Shown: one piece after another, positions 9,089 to 17,387 of the stretch
Position numbering within the stretch: position 1 is the stretch's first letter
How the letters are laid out: the number at the start of each line of letters is the position of its first letter
Source: Methanoculleus bourgensis MS2
GTDB taxonomy: Archaea; Halobacteriota; Methanomicrobia; Methanomicrobiales; Methanoculleaceae
Length of the DNA: 64,000 bases
NCBI RefSeq assembly: GCF_000304355.2
Contig: NC_018227.2
Location: 2,725,775 to 2,789,774 of the forward strand
Direction of reading: 5' to 3'
Made by a program: the position numbers and the translations under genes
The notes under the pieces: generated by a model
Databases searched by the model: none
The model's input: only the letters and a program-made list of their open reading frames with translations
Told to the model about the DNA's origin: nothing

Positions 9089-9640
9089 ATGGTAAACGCA
9101 ACATTCGGCGTCGGCACGCCCGGTCTTACGAGGCCGGCTCCCCTGCCCCGGTGGCTCGTGCTGCTCCAGGGTATCATCGCCCTCGTCTTTGGTATCCTGC
9201 TCCTGGTGTACCCAGTCGGGACGCTTGCCGTCCTTGTCGTATTCCTTGGCATATACTGGTTGATTAATGGTATCTTCGTCCTGGCAAGCCTCTATTCGGA
9301 CAGGACAGACCTCTGGTGGAAGATGCTTGTCAGCGTCCTCGGCATCCTCGCCGGCATCCTGGTCCTGGCCTACCCGCTTTACAGCACAATCCTCCTCCCG
9401 ACACTCCTTGCCATCATCATCGGTGTGGAGGGGTTGATCATCGGTGCCGTCCAGCTGGCACGGGGCCTCGGGGGCGCCGGCTGGGGTGCCGGGATTCTCG
9501 GCATCGTGAGCATCATCTTCGGGCTCATCCTGATCGCAAACCCGTTCGTCGCTGCTCTCGCGCTTGTCGTGATCCTCGCGATCCTCGCGATCATCGGAGG
9601 GTGTGCGGCAATCATCGTTGCGCTCCGGATGCATACATAA
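9089..9640 (+). CDS. HdeD-like DUF308 membrane protein
   Basis: The 183-residue protein starts MVNATFGVGTPGLTRPAPLP and contains six hydrophobic helices arranged as three pairs, with the repeating pattern LVLLQGIIALVFGILLLVYP, VLGILAGILVLAYPLYST and GIVSIIFGLILIANPFVAAL. That is the HdeD/DUF308 repeat. E. coli HdeD is an acid-resistance membrane protein, but most archaeal members are uncharacterised. The ATG at 9089 sits about 35 bp after a clean TATA box (TTTATATA, 9049-9056), which argues against the longer open frame beginning upstream of the promoter. Confidence 0.87.
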   Translation: MVNATFGVGTPGLTRPAPLPRWLVLLQGIIALVFGILLLVYPVGTLAVLVVFLGIYWLINGIFVLASLYSDRTDLWWKMLVSVLGILAGILVLAYPLYSTILLPTLLAIIIGVEGLIIGAVQLARGLGGAGWGAGILGIVSIIFGLILIANPFVAALALVVILAILAIIGGCAAIIVALRMHT

Positions 9641-9768
9641 CCAGATACCCATGGTATACCGGCCGGGCAGGAGAGGCGGGGCCGGTATGCCGACGAAGCA
9701 GTGATGCGGGTGCCCGCCGCAGATAGGGGGCCGTAGCCTTTTTCTATTCAGAGGCCGAAGGGGCACCC

Positions 9769-10164
9769 ATGCTTGACCGGATGAAAGAGAGTTCAGGTAG
9801 TGTTCTCGGTTTCCGGTTCGATGGAAAGCTGAGCGAGAGCGATTACGCCACCATCCTGATCCCGGAACTCGAGCGAGCGATGAACGAACACCAGATGGTC
9901 CGGATCCTCTTCAAGATAGAGGGCTTCCGGAGCTGGAGGCCGGGGGAGGGCTGGGAAGCCTTCAGGCAGTGGCCGGGGATGGAGAGCGTCGACCGGATCG
10001 CTATTGTCGGCGGAGAGCGGTGGCGGGAGTGGATGAACCGCTTTCCCGCGCTCTTTGTCGGGTTTAACGACATTGACGTTCGCTACTTCCCGGAGAGCCG
10101 CCAACGGGACGCCTGGGGCTGGCTGCGCGAAGGGTTGGTCCGGGTTCTTCTGGCCGCTGAATGA
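9769..10164 (+). CDS. SpoIIAA-like (STAS/CRAL-TRIO-type) protein
   Basis: This 131-residue soluble protein matches the SpoIIAA-like family (PF11964): MLDRMKESSGSVLGFRFDGK, then a strand-helix pattern with DYATILIPELERAM, VRILFKIEGFRSW, DRIAIVGGERWREWM and VRYFPESRQRDAWGWL. The family has a STAS-like fold; most members lack the phosphorylatable serine of true anti-sigma antagonists, and archaea have no sigma factors, so a lipid- or ligand-binding role is more plausible (inference). ATG at 9769 follows a TATA-like TTTTTCTATTC. It stands in the stress/envelope gene block without overlapping neighbours. Confidence 0.8.
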   Translation: MLDRMKESSGSVLGFRFDGKLSESDYATILIPELERAMNEHQMVRILFKIEGFRSWRPGEGWEAFRQWPGMESVDRIAIVGGERWREWMNRFPALFVGFNDIDVRYFPESRQRDAWGWLREGLVRVLLAAE

Positions 10165-10336
10165 GGTTTTGAGCCACCTTCCGGCCAGCCTGGACCCCGC
10201 ACCCTTCCTGCCGGCGCCGCCTTGATGCCCGATCCTGACGACCGACTGGTTTTTAACCTGATACCGTCAGGCAGCACCATCCGGCCGGGACCCCACGAGG
10301 AAGGCCGACCGGAGAGAGCCTGTGAGGCGATTAATC

Positions 10337-10867
10337 ATGATGCGAAGAAGAGTTGCAGGCGGCCCGGGAGGCCGCGAAGAGGGTGCGCACCGCTACAGGA
10401 TGCGGGAGAGGCTCGTCTCCATCGGGGACGACTACTGGATCGAGGATTACGCCGGAGAACGGGTGTTCAAGGTGGACGGCAAGGCGCTGCGCCTGCGGAG
10501 CACCCTGATCATCCAGAACAAGGAGGGGCAGGACCTCTACCAGATCCAGGAGAAGATGCTCCGCATCAAAGACACCATGGAGATCGAGCGGGCCGGCGGC
10601 GGTGTGGCGGCGACGATCAAAAAAGCCCTGATCGCCCCGCTCCGCGACCGGTGGACGGTCAGGGTGGCTGACGGACCGGAGATGGATGTCCAGGGAAACA
10701 TCCTGGACCACGAGTACCGGATCAGCGCCGGGCGGGACCGGGTCGCCGAGGTCTCGAAGAAGTGGTTCCGGGTCAGGGACACCTACGGCGTGGAGATTGC
10801 CCCGGGACAGGACGACGCACTGATCCTTGCGATAACGGCCGCAATCGACCAGATGGCACACGATTAG
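10337..10867 (+). CDS. LURP-one-related (LOR) family protein
   Basis: The protein of about 176 residues contains a full LOR/Tubby-like domain (PF04525): RYRMRERLVSIGDDYWIEDY, then VFKVDGKALRLRSTLIIQN, a long strand with LYQIQEKMLRIKDTMEIE, and a second half ending DALILAITAAIDQM. LOR proteins form a 12-stranded beta barrel around a central helix, related to Tubby and scramblase folds; prokaryotic members have no settled function but are often linked to membranes. Start choice is uncertain: tandem ATGs at 10337 and 10340 and a GTG at 10322 are all possible. The next gene begins 31 bp downstream. Confidence 0.82.
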   Translation: MMRRRVAGGPGGREEGAHRYRMRERLVSIGDDYWIEDYAGERVFKVDGKALRLRSTLIIQNKEGQDLYQIQEKMLRIKDTMEIERAGGGVAATIKKALIAPLRDRWTVRVADGPEMDVQGNILDHEYRISAGRDRVAEVSKKWFRVRDTYGVEIAPGQDDALILAITAAIDQMAHD

Positions 10868-10898
10868 GGAGGGCCCGAACCCCCCGGCCCATCCCCTC

Positions 10899-11900
10899 AT
10901 GCTTGCCTCGCTCACCCGCGTTCTTGTCATCGGCGCCATACTGGTCACCGGCATGCACCTTGCCGCCACGCTGGTAAACCCGGTCCTCGTAGCCTTTGCC
11001 ATCTCCGTCATTGCCTCTCCGGCCGTCTACTGGCTGGAACAGCGGGGCCTCCGGCGATGGATAGCGGCGAGCGCCGTCGTCGGGATCATCGCCGGGGTGA
11101 GCCTGCTCCTCCTCGCCGTCCTCGGCGTCTCGCTCCTCCAACTCGACAGAGCGCTTCCCGCCTACCAGGAACTCTTAAAGGAGCAACTGACACTCCTGGA
11201 CGGCACCGGAACGGACCTCGCCGCGCAGCTCCCGGGCTCGTCAGGCAACGCATCTCTCCTCCCCTCTCTTGAGACCATCATCGCGGGGCTTGCGGAACTG
11301 GCGATCGATTTTCTGGTGACCATCATCGTCACGGTCGTTATGCTGCTGGAGATCGCCGGGCTCCGGCAGAAACTCCGCACCATACCCGGGGGCAACGGCG
11401 CCGGTCTTGAAGGACAGTTTACCGCGTTCTGCCTGAGCCTGAACAGGTACGTCGGCATCAGGACGCGGGGGAGCCTCGTCACCGGCACCGTGGTCGCACT
11501 TCTGCTCTGGTTCATGGGTATCGATACGCCGGTGCTCTGGGCAATCCTGATCGTCCTCTTCAGTTACATACCATTCCTCGGCCTGCCCATCGCGTCGATC
11601 CCGCCCATCGGCCTCGCCTGGCTCCGTTACGGGCTCACCGGCGCAGTGGCCGTCGCCGCCGGGATCACGATCATCGACTACCTCTCCCGGACCCGGTTCA
11701 CCCCACACCCGGCGCAACGGGAACTCGAACTCTCCCCGCTCGTCATCATCCTCTCGGTCTTCTTCTGGCTCCTTGTGCTCGGCGTCCCGGGGCTCTTCCT
11801 CGCTGTGCCGCTGACGCTCTTTGCGAAGGCGGTGCTCGCCGCCGTTGATGACACCCGCTGGCTCGCGGCACTGATGGAACAGGCCAAAGAGACCGCATGA
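10899..11900 (+). CDS. AI-2E family transporter (third of three)
   Basis: The 333-residue membrane protein has the AI-2E fold: N-terminal helices (LTRVLVIGAILVTGMHLAAT), a soluble section around residues 80-125 and a C-terminal bundle with LIVLFSYIPFLGLPIASIPP and LLVLGVPGLFLAVPLT. It is most like the copy at 3.5 kb. Where that copy has a polar, Asn-rich link before its last helices, this one has the charged RTRFTPHPAQRELELSP. Substrate is unknown. It follows the LURP-one gene by 31 bp and precedes the methyltransferase by 34 bp, the same strand throughout. Confidence 0.88.
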   Translation: MLASLTRVLVIGAILVTGMHLAATLVNPVLVAFAISVIASPAVYWLEQRGLRRWIAASAVVGIIAGVSLLLLAVLGVSLLQLDRALPAYQELLKEQLTLLDGTGTDLAAQLPGSSGNASLLPSLETIIAGLAELAIDFLVTIIVTVVMLLEIAGLRQKLRTIPGGNGAGLEGQFTAFCLSLNRYVGIRTRGSLVTGTVVALLLWFMGIDTPVLWAILIVLFSYIPFLGLPIASIPPIGLAWLRYGLTGAVAVAAGITIIDYLSRTRFTPHPAQRELELSPLVIILSVFFWLLVLGVPGLFLAVPLTLFAKAVLAAVDDTRWLAALMEQAKETA

Positions 11901-11934
11901 AACACCTATATACCACGCACCCCAACCCTCGGGT

Positions 11935-12960
11935 ATGCACTGTCCCGTCTGCGGGCACGACTGCGTCACGGACGCCCGCAAACTCCTCCAGACCCTCCCA
12001 GGACGCTTCGCCCCCTGCCCCGACTGTATGGGGCTCATCTACGACAAACGTCTCCCCCCACCCGATATCAGCCCGGCAGAACCCTGCCCTTCCTGCGGGA
12101 AGCGGTTCATCGATGAAGTCTGTGCCGATATCTACCGGGTGATGGCCGGCGAGGGCGACCTCGCCGGGACCGAACCGCTCGCCGCCGTCGGGACGCCGCT
12201 CATCCACCCCGGGTTTGCGATGCGTCTGGCCCCCTACCTCCCGCCAGGATCACTCATCCTCCTCTCAAAGAAGGTCGGGGAGCGGGCCGCCGGCCGCCTG
12301 GTCGCCGAGGTCCCGGAGGTCAGGGGGGTCGTCAGGGCGGGAGCCGGGACGCCGGGGATCGCCGACACCGACGCCGAACCAGCGACCCATACCCTGCTTG
12401 CGGGGTGTGACGTCCGGGCCGACATCTTCCCCACCCGGGCGGGACCGGTCGTCGTCTACAAGCAGCAGTCGGCCCTGCACGTCGAGTTCCCCCGGGACCA
12501 CAACGCAAAGATCCTCACTCTCGAGCGCGAGATCGGGCGGCGCCGGCCCCGGACGTTCGTCGACGCCTGCTCGGGCGCCGGCACCCTCGGGCTCGCCGCC
12601 GCCCGGGCCGGTATCCACCACGTGGTCTGCAATGACGCATGGTACGCGGCCGCCAGCTGGGCTGCCTGCAACCTCCAGGTGAACCGCGAGTTCCTGGATA
12701 TCGGGGAGGTGACGGTCCACCGGTCGTATGACGACCTCAGGCACCACCCGGTCGCGCGCGACCCGGTTCTCGTCGCCACCGCCGCCGGCGCACAGGAAAT
12801 CGAGGTCTACCAGGGTGACCTCCGGCTCTTCGATGCCGTGCTCCTGCCCGGGGTCGACCTCGCCGCCCTCGACCTCTTCGAGAAGAAGGATGCCGAGAAG
12901 GTCGGCCTGATCACCGCGGCCTGGCTGGCCCGGGTAGGCGGAGATATTTTTATCCCATAG
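11935..12960 (+). CDS. SAM-dependent methyltransferase with N-terminal zinc ribbons
   Basis: The 341-residue protein starts with a Cys-rich region: MHCPVCGHDC, then CPDCMG and CPSCGKRF, giving at least two CxxC pairs that probably bind zinc. A Rossmann methyltransferase core follows in the second half, with motif I FVDACSGAGTLGLAAARAGI near residue 200 and an acidic motif II-like CNDAWYAAASWAACNL. The layout suggests an RNA- or protein-modifying enzyme, and it resembles archaeal methyltransferases of unknown target; no NPPY-type adenine signature is visible. ATG at 11935 follows a TATA-like CTATATACC. Its 3' end carries the probable promoter of the SRP RNA. Confidence 0.8.
   Translation: MHCPVCGHDCVTDARKLLQTLPGRFAPCPDCMGLIYDKRLPPPDISPAEPCPSCGKRFIDEVCADIYRVMAGEGDLAGTEPLAAVGTPLIHPGFAMRLAPYLPPGSLILLSKKVGERAAGRLVAEVPEVRGVVRAGAGTPGIADTDAEPATHTLLAGCDVRADIFPTRAGPVVVYKQQSALHVEFPRDHNAKILTLEREIGRRRPRTFVDACSGAGTLGLAAARAGIHHVVCNDAWYAAASWAACNLQVNREFLDIGEVTVHRSYDDLRHHPVARDPVLVATAAGAQEIEVYQGDLRLFDAVLLPGVDLAALDLFEKKDAEKVGLITAAWLARVGGDIFIP
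12944..12957 (+). promoter_or_regulatory. Probable TATA box of the SRP RNA gene
   Basis: The sequence GATATTTTTATCCC lies inside the last codons of the methyltransferase gene, about 25 bp ahead of the inferred 5' end of the SRP RNA at 12975. The spacing fits an archaeal TATA box. The alternative, CTATATACG at about 12968, would be too close to the helix 1 strand. Assignment is by position and composition only. Confidence 0.5.
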
Positions 12961-12974
12961 AACCCACTATATAC

Positions 12975-13281
12975 GGGGACTAGCCCGGGTGGCTCGGCGT
13001 CACCTGTCACCCGAAACCGCCGTCACGCGGGGGGCGAAGTCTGAGGAAGGCCATAGCGGCCTGCTGGATCCACTGTATCCCGACGGAGAAACCTCGTCCC
13101 ATGAGGTCGGCGGAGAGGGATCAACGTCCCGGAGGGGGCGGCGACCTCTTGCCGCGGGTACCGGTTCAGGCCCGGAAGGGAGCAGACTTACCGTGGACGT
13201 TCGGCGCCCATGGGGTTGCGGGGTGGAGGAGGGGTGCAGTGGTGAATGCTTGTGCGCACGGTCGACCGAAGACGCGTCCCC
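12975..13281 (+). ncRNA. ffs: Archaeal signal recognition particle 7S RNA
   Basis: A region of about 307 bases with the archaeal SRP RNA layout. The ends pair: GGGGAC at 12975-12980 with GTCCCC at 13276-13281 (helix 1). Near the 5' end, GTGGCTCGGCGTCACCTGT and CCCGAAACCGCC match the Alu-domain loops and the start of helix 5. Around 13170 the string CAGGCCCGGAAGGGAGCAG is the near-universal helix 8 (SRP54-binding) motif. SRP RNA scaffolds SRP19 and SRP54 and targets ribosomes making membrane or secreted proteins. The malate dehydrogenase start codon lies only 13 bases beyond the inferred 3' end. Exact ends are inferred from pairing, not mapped. Confidence 0.92.
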
Positions 13282-13294
13282 AACGGCGATCTCC

Positions 13295-14248
13295 ATGGCA
13301 AAGGTAACGATTATCGGGGCTACAGGGAACGTCGGCATGTTCGCGGCCCATACCGTATCCGAGATTCCGTACGTCAGCGAGATGCTGCTCGTCGGGAGGC
13401 CCGGACGCGAAGATTTTCTCGGGGGCTGCTGTCATGACCTCTCCGATTCATTTGCTGCGCGGGGCACCCATGTCAGGCTCTCGTACAGCACCCGCCTTGC
13501 CGATGCAGAAGACTCTGATGTCATCATCTGCACAGCGGGGGTTCCCCGGAAACCCGGCCAGGACCGGAACGACCTTGCTCTCGAGAACGCAAAGATCGTC
13601 GCCGAGACTGCCGAAACCATCGGCAGGTGCTCGCCGGACGCTATTCTCTTCATGGTCACAAACCCGGTCGACGTCATAACCGCCGTCGCCCTGAAGTACT
13701 CGGGGTTCCAGCCGAGACAGGTCTTCGGCCTCGGGACGCACCTGGACTCAATGCGTCTAAAATCCCTGATCGCCCGGTATTTCCGGGTCCACGTCAGCGA
13801 GGTGCATACCCGTATCATCGGCGAGCACGGCGAGAGCATGGTACCACTCTGGTCGGCGACGACGATCGGCGGCATCCAGATCCACAACCTGCCCACGTTC
13901 TCAGGACTGCCTGTCCAGGAGATGATCGATGCGGTCCGCACAAGCGGCCAGGCGATCATCAAGGATAAGGGCTCTACGGTCTACGGACCCGGGGAAGCGA
14001 TTGCGACCCTGGTGCGGACGATCCTCGGTGACGAGAACCGGATCCTCACCGTATCAAGTTACATCACAAGCGAAGTCCACGGGATCGGCGATGTCTGTAT
14101 CGGCGTGCCCGCCCGCCTCAACCGGAACGGTGTCTTCCCGGTACCCATACGGCTCCAGGGTGACGAAGTTACCGGGTTCCAGGAGTCGGTCCAGAAGATC
14201 CGCACGATCACCACCGAAGTGATGGAGCGGCTGGAAGAGGCCCGCTAG
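13295..14248 (+). CDS. mdh: Malate dehydrogenase (LDH/MDH family)
   Basis: The 317-residue protein starts MAKVTIIGATGNVGMFAAH, a GxxGxxG dinucleotide fold. The substrate loop reads AGVPRKPGQDRNDLA, with Arg at the position that separates malate from lactate enzymes, so malate dehydrogenase is favoured. The catalytic segment IIGEHGESMVPLWS has the proton-relay histidine. After the second strand the sequence is LLVGRPGRE, without the acidic residue of strictly NAD-dependent enzymes, so NADP use is possible, as in some methanogen MDHs. The enzyme interconverts malate and oxaloacetate in the incomplete TCA pathway. The start is 13 bp after the SRP RNA, leaving no room for a private promoter. Confidence 0.9.
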   Translation: MAKVTIIGATGNVGMFAAHTVSEIPYVSEMLLVGRPGREDFLGGCCHDLSDSFAARGTHVRLSYSTRLADAEDSDVIICTAGVPRKPGQDRNDLALENAKIVAETAETIGRCSPDAILFMVTNPVDVITAVALKYSGFQPRQVFGLGTHLDSMRLKSLIARYFRVHVSEVHTRIIGEHGESMVPLWSATTIGGIQIHNLPTFSGLPVQEMIDAVRTSGQAIIKDKGSTVYGPGEAIATLVRTILGDENRILTVSSYITSEVHGIGDVCIGVPARLNRNGVFPVPIRLQGDEVTGFQESVQKIRTITTEVMERLEEAR

Positions 14249-14274
14249 AGAAAAGTGAGTGATCAAGAGTCCAC

Positions 14275-14529
14275 TTATACGAGCGTGGACTCGATGATCT
14301 CGGCGCTTCCGACACCCTGAAGATTCCGGAGCGCTGTCTCAACCTCGTCGGGAGCCCCGGCTTTGTCGGGAACCACGACGACGGCCTTCAGTGCCACGAG
14401 GCCGAACCCGATCGGCTCTTCCCTGATATCATTGACCGGGACAGCCGCCCTGATCGCGCTTTTGAGCGCTTCACGGTCGACTTCCGGGGATTCGGGCATA
14501 ATCTTCAGGATGATGGCTACGTCTCCCAT
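14275..14529 (-). CDS. ef1b: Translation elongation factor 1-beta (aEF-1 beta)
   Basis: This 84-residue protein starts MGDVAIILKIMPESPEVDRE and has the archaeal EF-1 beta pattern: VPVNDIREEPIGFGLVALKA in the centre, then VVVPDKAGAPDEVETALRNL and a late VGSAEIIE segment. It is the guanine-nucleotide exchange factor for EF-1 alpha, and its length (about 85-90) is typical. It is the last gene of a three-gene operon, starting 3 bp after the zinc-ribbon gene stop; the pair is a conserved archaeal arrangement. Convergent with mdh. Confidence 0.95.
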   Translation of the reverse strand: MGDVAIILKIMPESPEVDREALKSAIRAAVPVNDIREEPIGFGLVALKAVVVVPDKAGAPDEVETALRNLQGVGSAEIIESTLV

Positions 14530-14532
14530 CGG

Positions 14533-14697
14533 TTATGGCCCCCGGAACCCGCAATTCGGACATGTATAGGCTATGCTCTGCTCCCTGCACCGGTAGCATC
14601 TCTGGATCTCATGCTCACACTCCGGGCACGGGAACCGGGTACAGCCGGTCTCGGCCAGGGTGGCGTTGCAGGAGGTACATCGATCTCTCGCTGTCAT
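14533..14697 (-). CDS. Small zinc-ribbon protein (HVO_2753-like)
   Basis: The 54-residue protein begins MTARDRCTSCNATLAETGCT and contains four CxxC pairs (CTSC, CPEC, CYRC, CPNC), with the final CPNCGFRGP tail. This matches the conserved archaeal zinc-ribbon protein found directly upstream of EF-1 beta; the haloarchaeal homologue HVO_2753 binds two zinc ions and affects swarming and biofilm formation. A longer in-frame start at 14724 would add nine residues, but the ATG at 14697 fits the family. Linked to EF-1 beta by a 3 bp gap, which hints at a translation-related role. Confidence 0.88.
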   Translation of the reverse strand: MTARDRCTSCNATLAETGCTRFPCPECEHEIQRCYRCREQSIAYTCPNCGFRGP

Positions 14698-14740
14698 CGT
14701 TTTTCCTCGAAGATTACCTATCATATCGCCTCCGCATCAA

Positions 14741-15343
14741 TTAAAATCTCGGGTCGACAAGGGTCCCGGTGACCGCCTCTTCCCGGAGGGCTCCCCGGAC
14801 CCGGTCGGCGTGTCTCCCGTTGATCACCCTGGCCCTGATGCCGTGCTCGAAGACGAACGGAATGAAGAGGGGGTCGACCTCCTCGCAGGTGAGGGCGGGA
14901 TCCTCAACCCGAGAGATGAGTCGCCGGTGACGGTGGATGCCGTCGACCGATTTGAGGAGGAGAAGGTCGATGGAGAGTTCTTTTGCGACCCAGGCGGCGA
15001 TGGTGTCAGAGGTGACCTCCCAGGAATGGGGGAGGGGATCGGCCTCCCGCAGGGCGCAGTAGGGGAGGAGGACCGTCACTCCGGCGGGGAGAGCGATCTC
15101 GGTGGCCGCCGGGACGCCGTGCGAGGAGATATACCACCCAAACTGCTCCATTCCGGCGGTCGCCATCCAGTGACCGGCGGTATCGGAGACGGCGAGGCGC
15201 CGGACGAGGTCGGCGAACTTCCCGCCGCCCGGCACGATCAGCACCGGACGCCCGACCTCCCGGAAGATATCGAGCAGGGGGGCGACCCGGTCAAAGAGGC
15301 TTCCGCCCACCTTGACAACCAGCGGGGATGCAAGCGTTGTCAT
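14741..15343 (-). CDS. mfnE: Amino acid kinase family protein, probable MfnE
   Basis: The 200-residue protein has the amino acid kinase fold: an N-terminal LVVKVGGSLFD phosphate loop, then VLIVPGGGKFADLVRRLA and the nucleotide-site SWEVTSDTIAAWVAKEL and LLLLKSVDGI. The short length and methanogen setting match MfnE, which phosphorylates 5-(aminomethyl)-3-furanmethanol phosphate during methanofuran biosynthesis. Methanofuran is the first C1 carrier of CO2-reducing methanogenesis. It heads an operon with the zinc-ribbon and EF-1 beta genes, 43 bp upstream of the former. Only about 40 bp separates it from the divergent PLD gene. Other archaeal uridylate-kinase-like proteins are the main alternative. 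Confidence 0.8.
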   Translation of the reverse strand: MTTLASPLVVKVGGSLFDRVAPLLDIFREVGRPVLIVPGGGKFADLVRRLAVSDTAGHWMATAGMEQFGWYISSHGVPAATEIALPAGVTVLLPYCALREADPLPHSWEVTSDTIAAWVAKELSIDLLLLKSVDGIHRHRRLISRVEDPALTCEEVDPLFIPFVFEHGIRARVINGRHADRVRGALREEAVTGTLVDPRF

Positions 15344-15383
15344 ATCGCTTTGCTATTAAACTGGAGAAGACATAACCTTGTGT

Positions 15384-17060
15384 ATGCGCCGGATCGCCGC
15401 GGTCATCCTGCTCCTCTGCCTTCTTGCCGGCACAGCCTGCGGCATCCTGATCACCGAGTTCTGTCCTGACCCCTACCTGCCCCGCGATCCCGACGAGTAC
15501 CTGGTGCTCGAGGGGGAGGGGGTGCTTGACGGGTTCGTCGTCTCCGACGGCGAAGGCGGGTTCCGGTTCCCGCCGGGAACCCAGATCAGCGGGCGGCTGG
15601 TGGTCGCGAGAGACGGCCCCGCGTTCGAGCGGACCCACGGCTACCCGCCCGACTTCGAGATCGAAGAGCACACACCGACCATGCCGAACGTGATCCCGAA
15701 CGGGAACCTCCTGATGGCCAATCAGGCCGACGAACTCTACCTCTACCGGGGGACCACGCTTCTCCAGAAGGTCGCCTGGCCGGCCGACGTCCACCCCCGG
15801 GAAGGCCAGATCCACTACCTGGAGGACGGCGTCTGGGACCCGCGCCCGCTCTTCATCGGCCAGTCCCGCTTCCCGGCCGCGACCTTCGAGGACGTAGCGG
15901 TGACCGCGTTTGCCGCTCCCGACTGTGCGTATGAGGTATTCGGGGCGACCGTCGCGTCGGCAGAGCGCGAAATTCTGGTAAACGTCTACGAGTTCACCGA
16001 CCGGGCCATGGCAGAGGGCCTCATCAGGGCCCGCGAGCGGGGCGTCGCCGTGACCGTCCTCCTCGAAGGGGGACCGGTGGGCGGGATCCCGCCGGAGGAG
16101 CGGGCGGTCGCGGGCGCCCTCAACCGGAGCGGCATCCCGGTCCTCATGATGACGACAACCGACGTGGGTCACGCGAAGTACCGCTACGACCATGCCAAGT
16201 ACCTGGTCGTCGACGGGAACACGGTTCTCGTCGGGAGCGAGAACTACAAGCCCGGCGGCTACCCGGCACCGGGGCTGCAGGGCAACCGCGGATGGGGGGT
16301 ATGCCTAAAAGATCCGGGGCTTGCCGCTTACTTCCGGGAGGTCTTCCTCTTCGACACCGGCGGCGGGGATATCGTCCCACTTGAGGGGACGGGGGGCGAG
16401 ATCCACACGCCCTGGGCACCGTCCTATACCGTGGAGTTTGCGCCCTGCCGCACAGGGGGGGCACGGGTCACACCGGTACTCTCTCCCGATACAAGCCACC
16501 TCATCACCCGGATGATCGAGGGGGCTGAGGAGAGCATCGCTATCGAGCAGGCCTACATCAAGAACCAGACGAAGTACGAATTAAACCCCTTCCTTGCTGC
16601 CGCGATCAACGCCTCCCGCCGGGGTGTCACGGTGCAGGTGCTCCTCGACTCATTCTGGTTCAACATCGAGGGCGACGCCGACAATGATGAGATGGTCGAT
16701 CTCATCAACCGGATCGCCGCAGCCGAAGGGCTGCCGCTCGCAGCAAGGCTCGCGGACCTGGAGGGGAACAACCTCGCAAAGATCCATAACAAGGGTGTCA
16801 TCGTCGACGGCCGGGCGGTTCTTGTCAGCAGCATCAACTGGAACGCCAACTCGCCGGGGTTCAACCGGGAAGCAGGCGTGATCATCGAGCACCCCGATAT
16901 CGCCGCCTACTACACCAGGGTCTTCCTGGACGATTGGGAGGCCTCGTGTGCAGGTGGGGCCGGGGACGTCTACGGGGTGGACCGGCTCAAAATAGTGGCT
17001 GCGGCGTGCATACTGGCCGGACTTGCGGCGCTCTACCTCTACCGACGTGGACGCACATGA
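15384..17060 (+). CDS. Exported phospholipase D-like protein with lamin-tail-like N-terminus
   Basis: The 558-residue protein starts MRRIAAVILLLCLLAGTACG, a signal peptide possibly with a lipobox. Next comes an LTD-like domain (about 20-125: ITEFCPDPYLPRDPDEYLVL) and two PLD domains with intact HKD motifs: DHAKYLVVDGNTVLVGSENY near residue 275 and IHNKGVIVDGRAVLVSSINW near residue 470. A C-terminal membrane anchor (VAAACILAGLAALYLYRRGR) would hold it on the outer face. Function is probably phosphodiester or lipid cleavage or transfer outside the cell. A TTG at 15378 is a possible earlier start. Distinct from the cytoplasmic-facing cls gene at 7-8 kb. Confidence 0.85.
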   Translation: MRRIAAVILLLCLLAGTACGILITEFCPDPYLPRDPDEYLVLEGEGVLDGFVVSDGEGGFRFPPGTQISGRLVVARDGPAFERTHGYPPDFEIEEHTPTMPNVIPNGNLLMANQADELYLYRGTTLLQKVAWPADVHPREGQIHYLEDGVWDPRPLFIGQSRFPAATFEDVAVTAFAAPDCAYEVFGATVASAEREILVNVYEFTDRAMAEGLIRARERGVAVTVLLEGGPVGGIPPEERAVAGALNRSGIPVLMMTTTDVGHAKYRYDHAKYLVVDGNTVLVGSENYKPGGYPAPGLQGNRGWGVCLKDPGLAAYFREVFLFDTGGGDIVPLEGTGGEIHTPWAPSYTVEFAPCRTGGARVTPVLSPDTSHLITRMIEGAEESIAIEQAYIKNQTKYELNPFLAAAINASRRGVTVQVLLDSFWFNIEGDADNDEMVDLINRIAAAEGLPLAARLADLEGNNLAKIHNKGVIVDGRAVLVSSINWNANSPGFNREAGVIIEHPDIAAYYTRVFLDDWEASCAGGAGDVYGVDRLKIVAAACILAGLAALYLYRRGRT

Positions 17061-17069
17061 GCAGGAGTC

Positions 17070-17387
17070 TCACCGGTTTCCGGCACGATCGGCGGAGCGG
17101 CAGACATCACAGATGGTGATCGTTCCTTCACCGGAGGCGACGGCGGAGACCCACCGCTCAATGACCAGATTGAGCTCCCCGGGGAAATCCTGCCGGGTAA
17201 ATCCACGTTTCCGGCTCATATACTGGGAGACTGCGGCCCTGCTGATCCCAAGACGCTTCGAGACCTCGCTCTGGCTGATGCCGCGCTCGCTCACCAGACG
17301 GTAGACCATCTCGGCACGCATCCGGGGAAGCAGCCTCCGGGCGAGCGTTTCACAGCGCATGATATCACAGGACGGCGGCTCGGTCAT
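17070..17387 (-). CDS. HTH transcriptional regulator with C-terminal Cys pair
   Basis: This 105-residue protein contains a helix-turn-helix around residues 25-60: VYRLVSERGISQSEVSKRLG followed by ISRAAVSQYMSRKRGF, similar to the Xre/thiamine-regulator-like HTH of archaeal COG2522-type regulators. The C-terminal half ends TITICDVCRSADRAGNR, with a CxxC pair that might bind a metal or sense redox (inference). Its start codon overlaps the stop of the upstream winged-helix gene by 4 bp (ATGA), so the two are translationally coupled. It converges with the PLD gene, stop to stop 10 bp apart. Confidence 0.82.
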   Translation of the reverse strand: MTEPPSCDIMRCETLARRLLPRMRAEMVYRLVSERGISQSEVSKRLGISRAAVSQYMSRKRGFTRQDFPGELNLVIERWVSAVASGEGTITICDVCRSADRAGNR

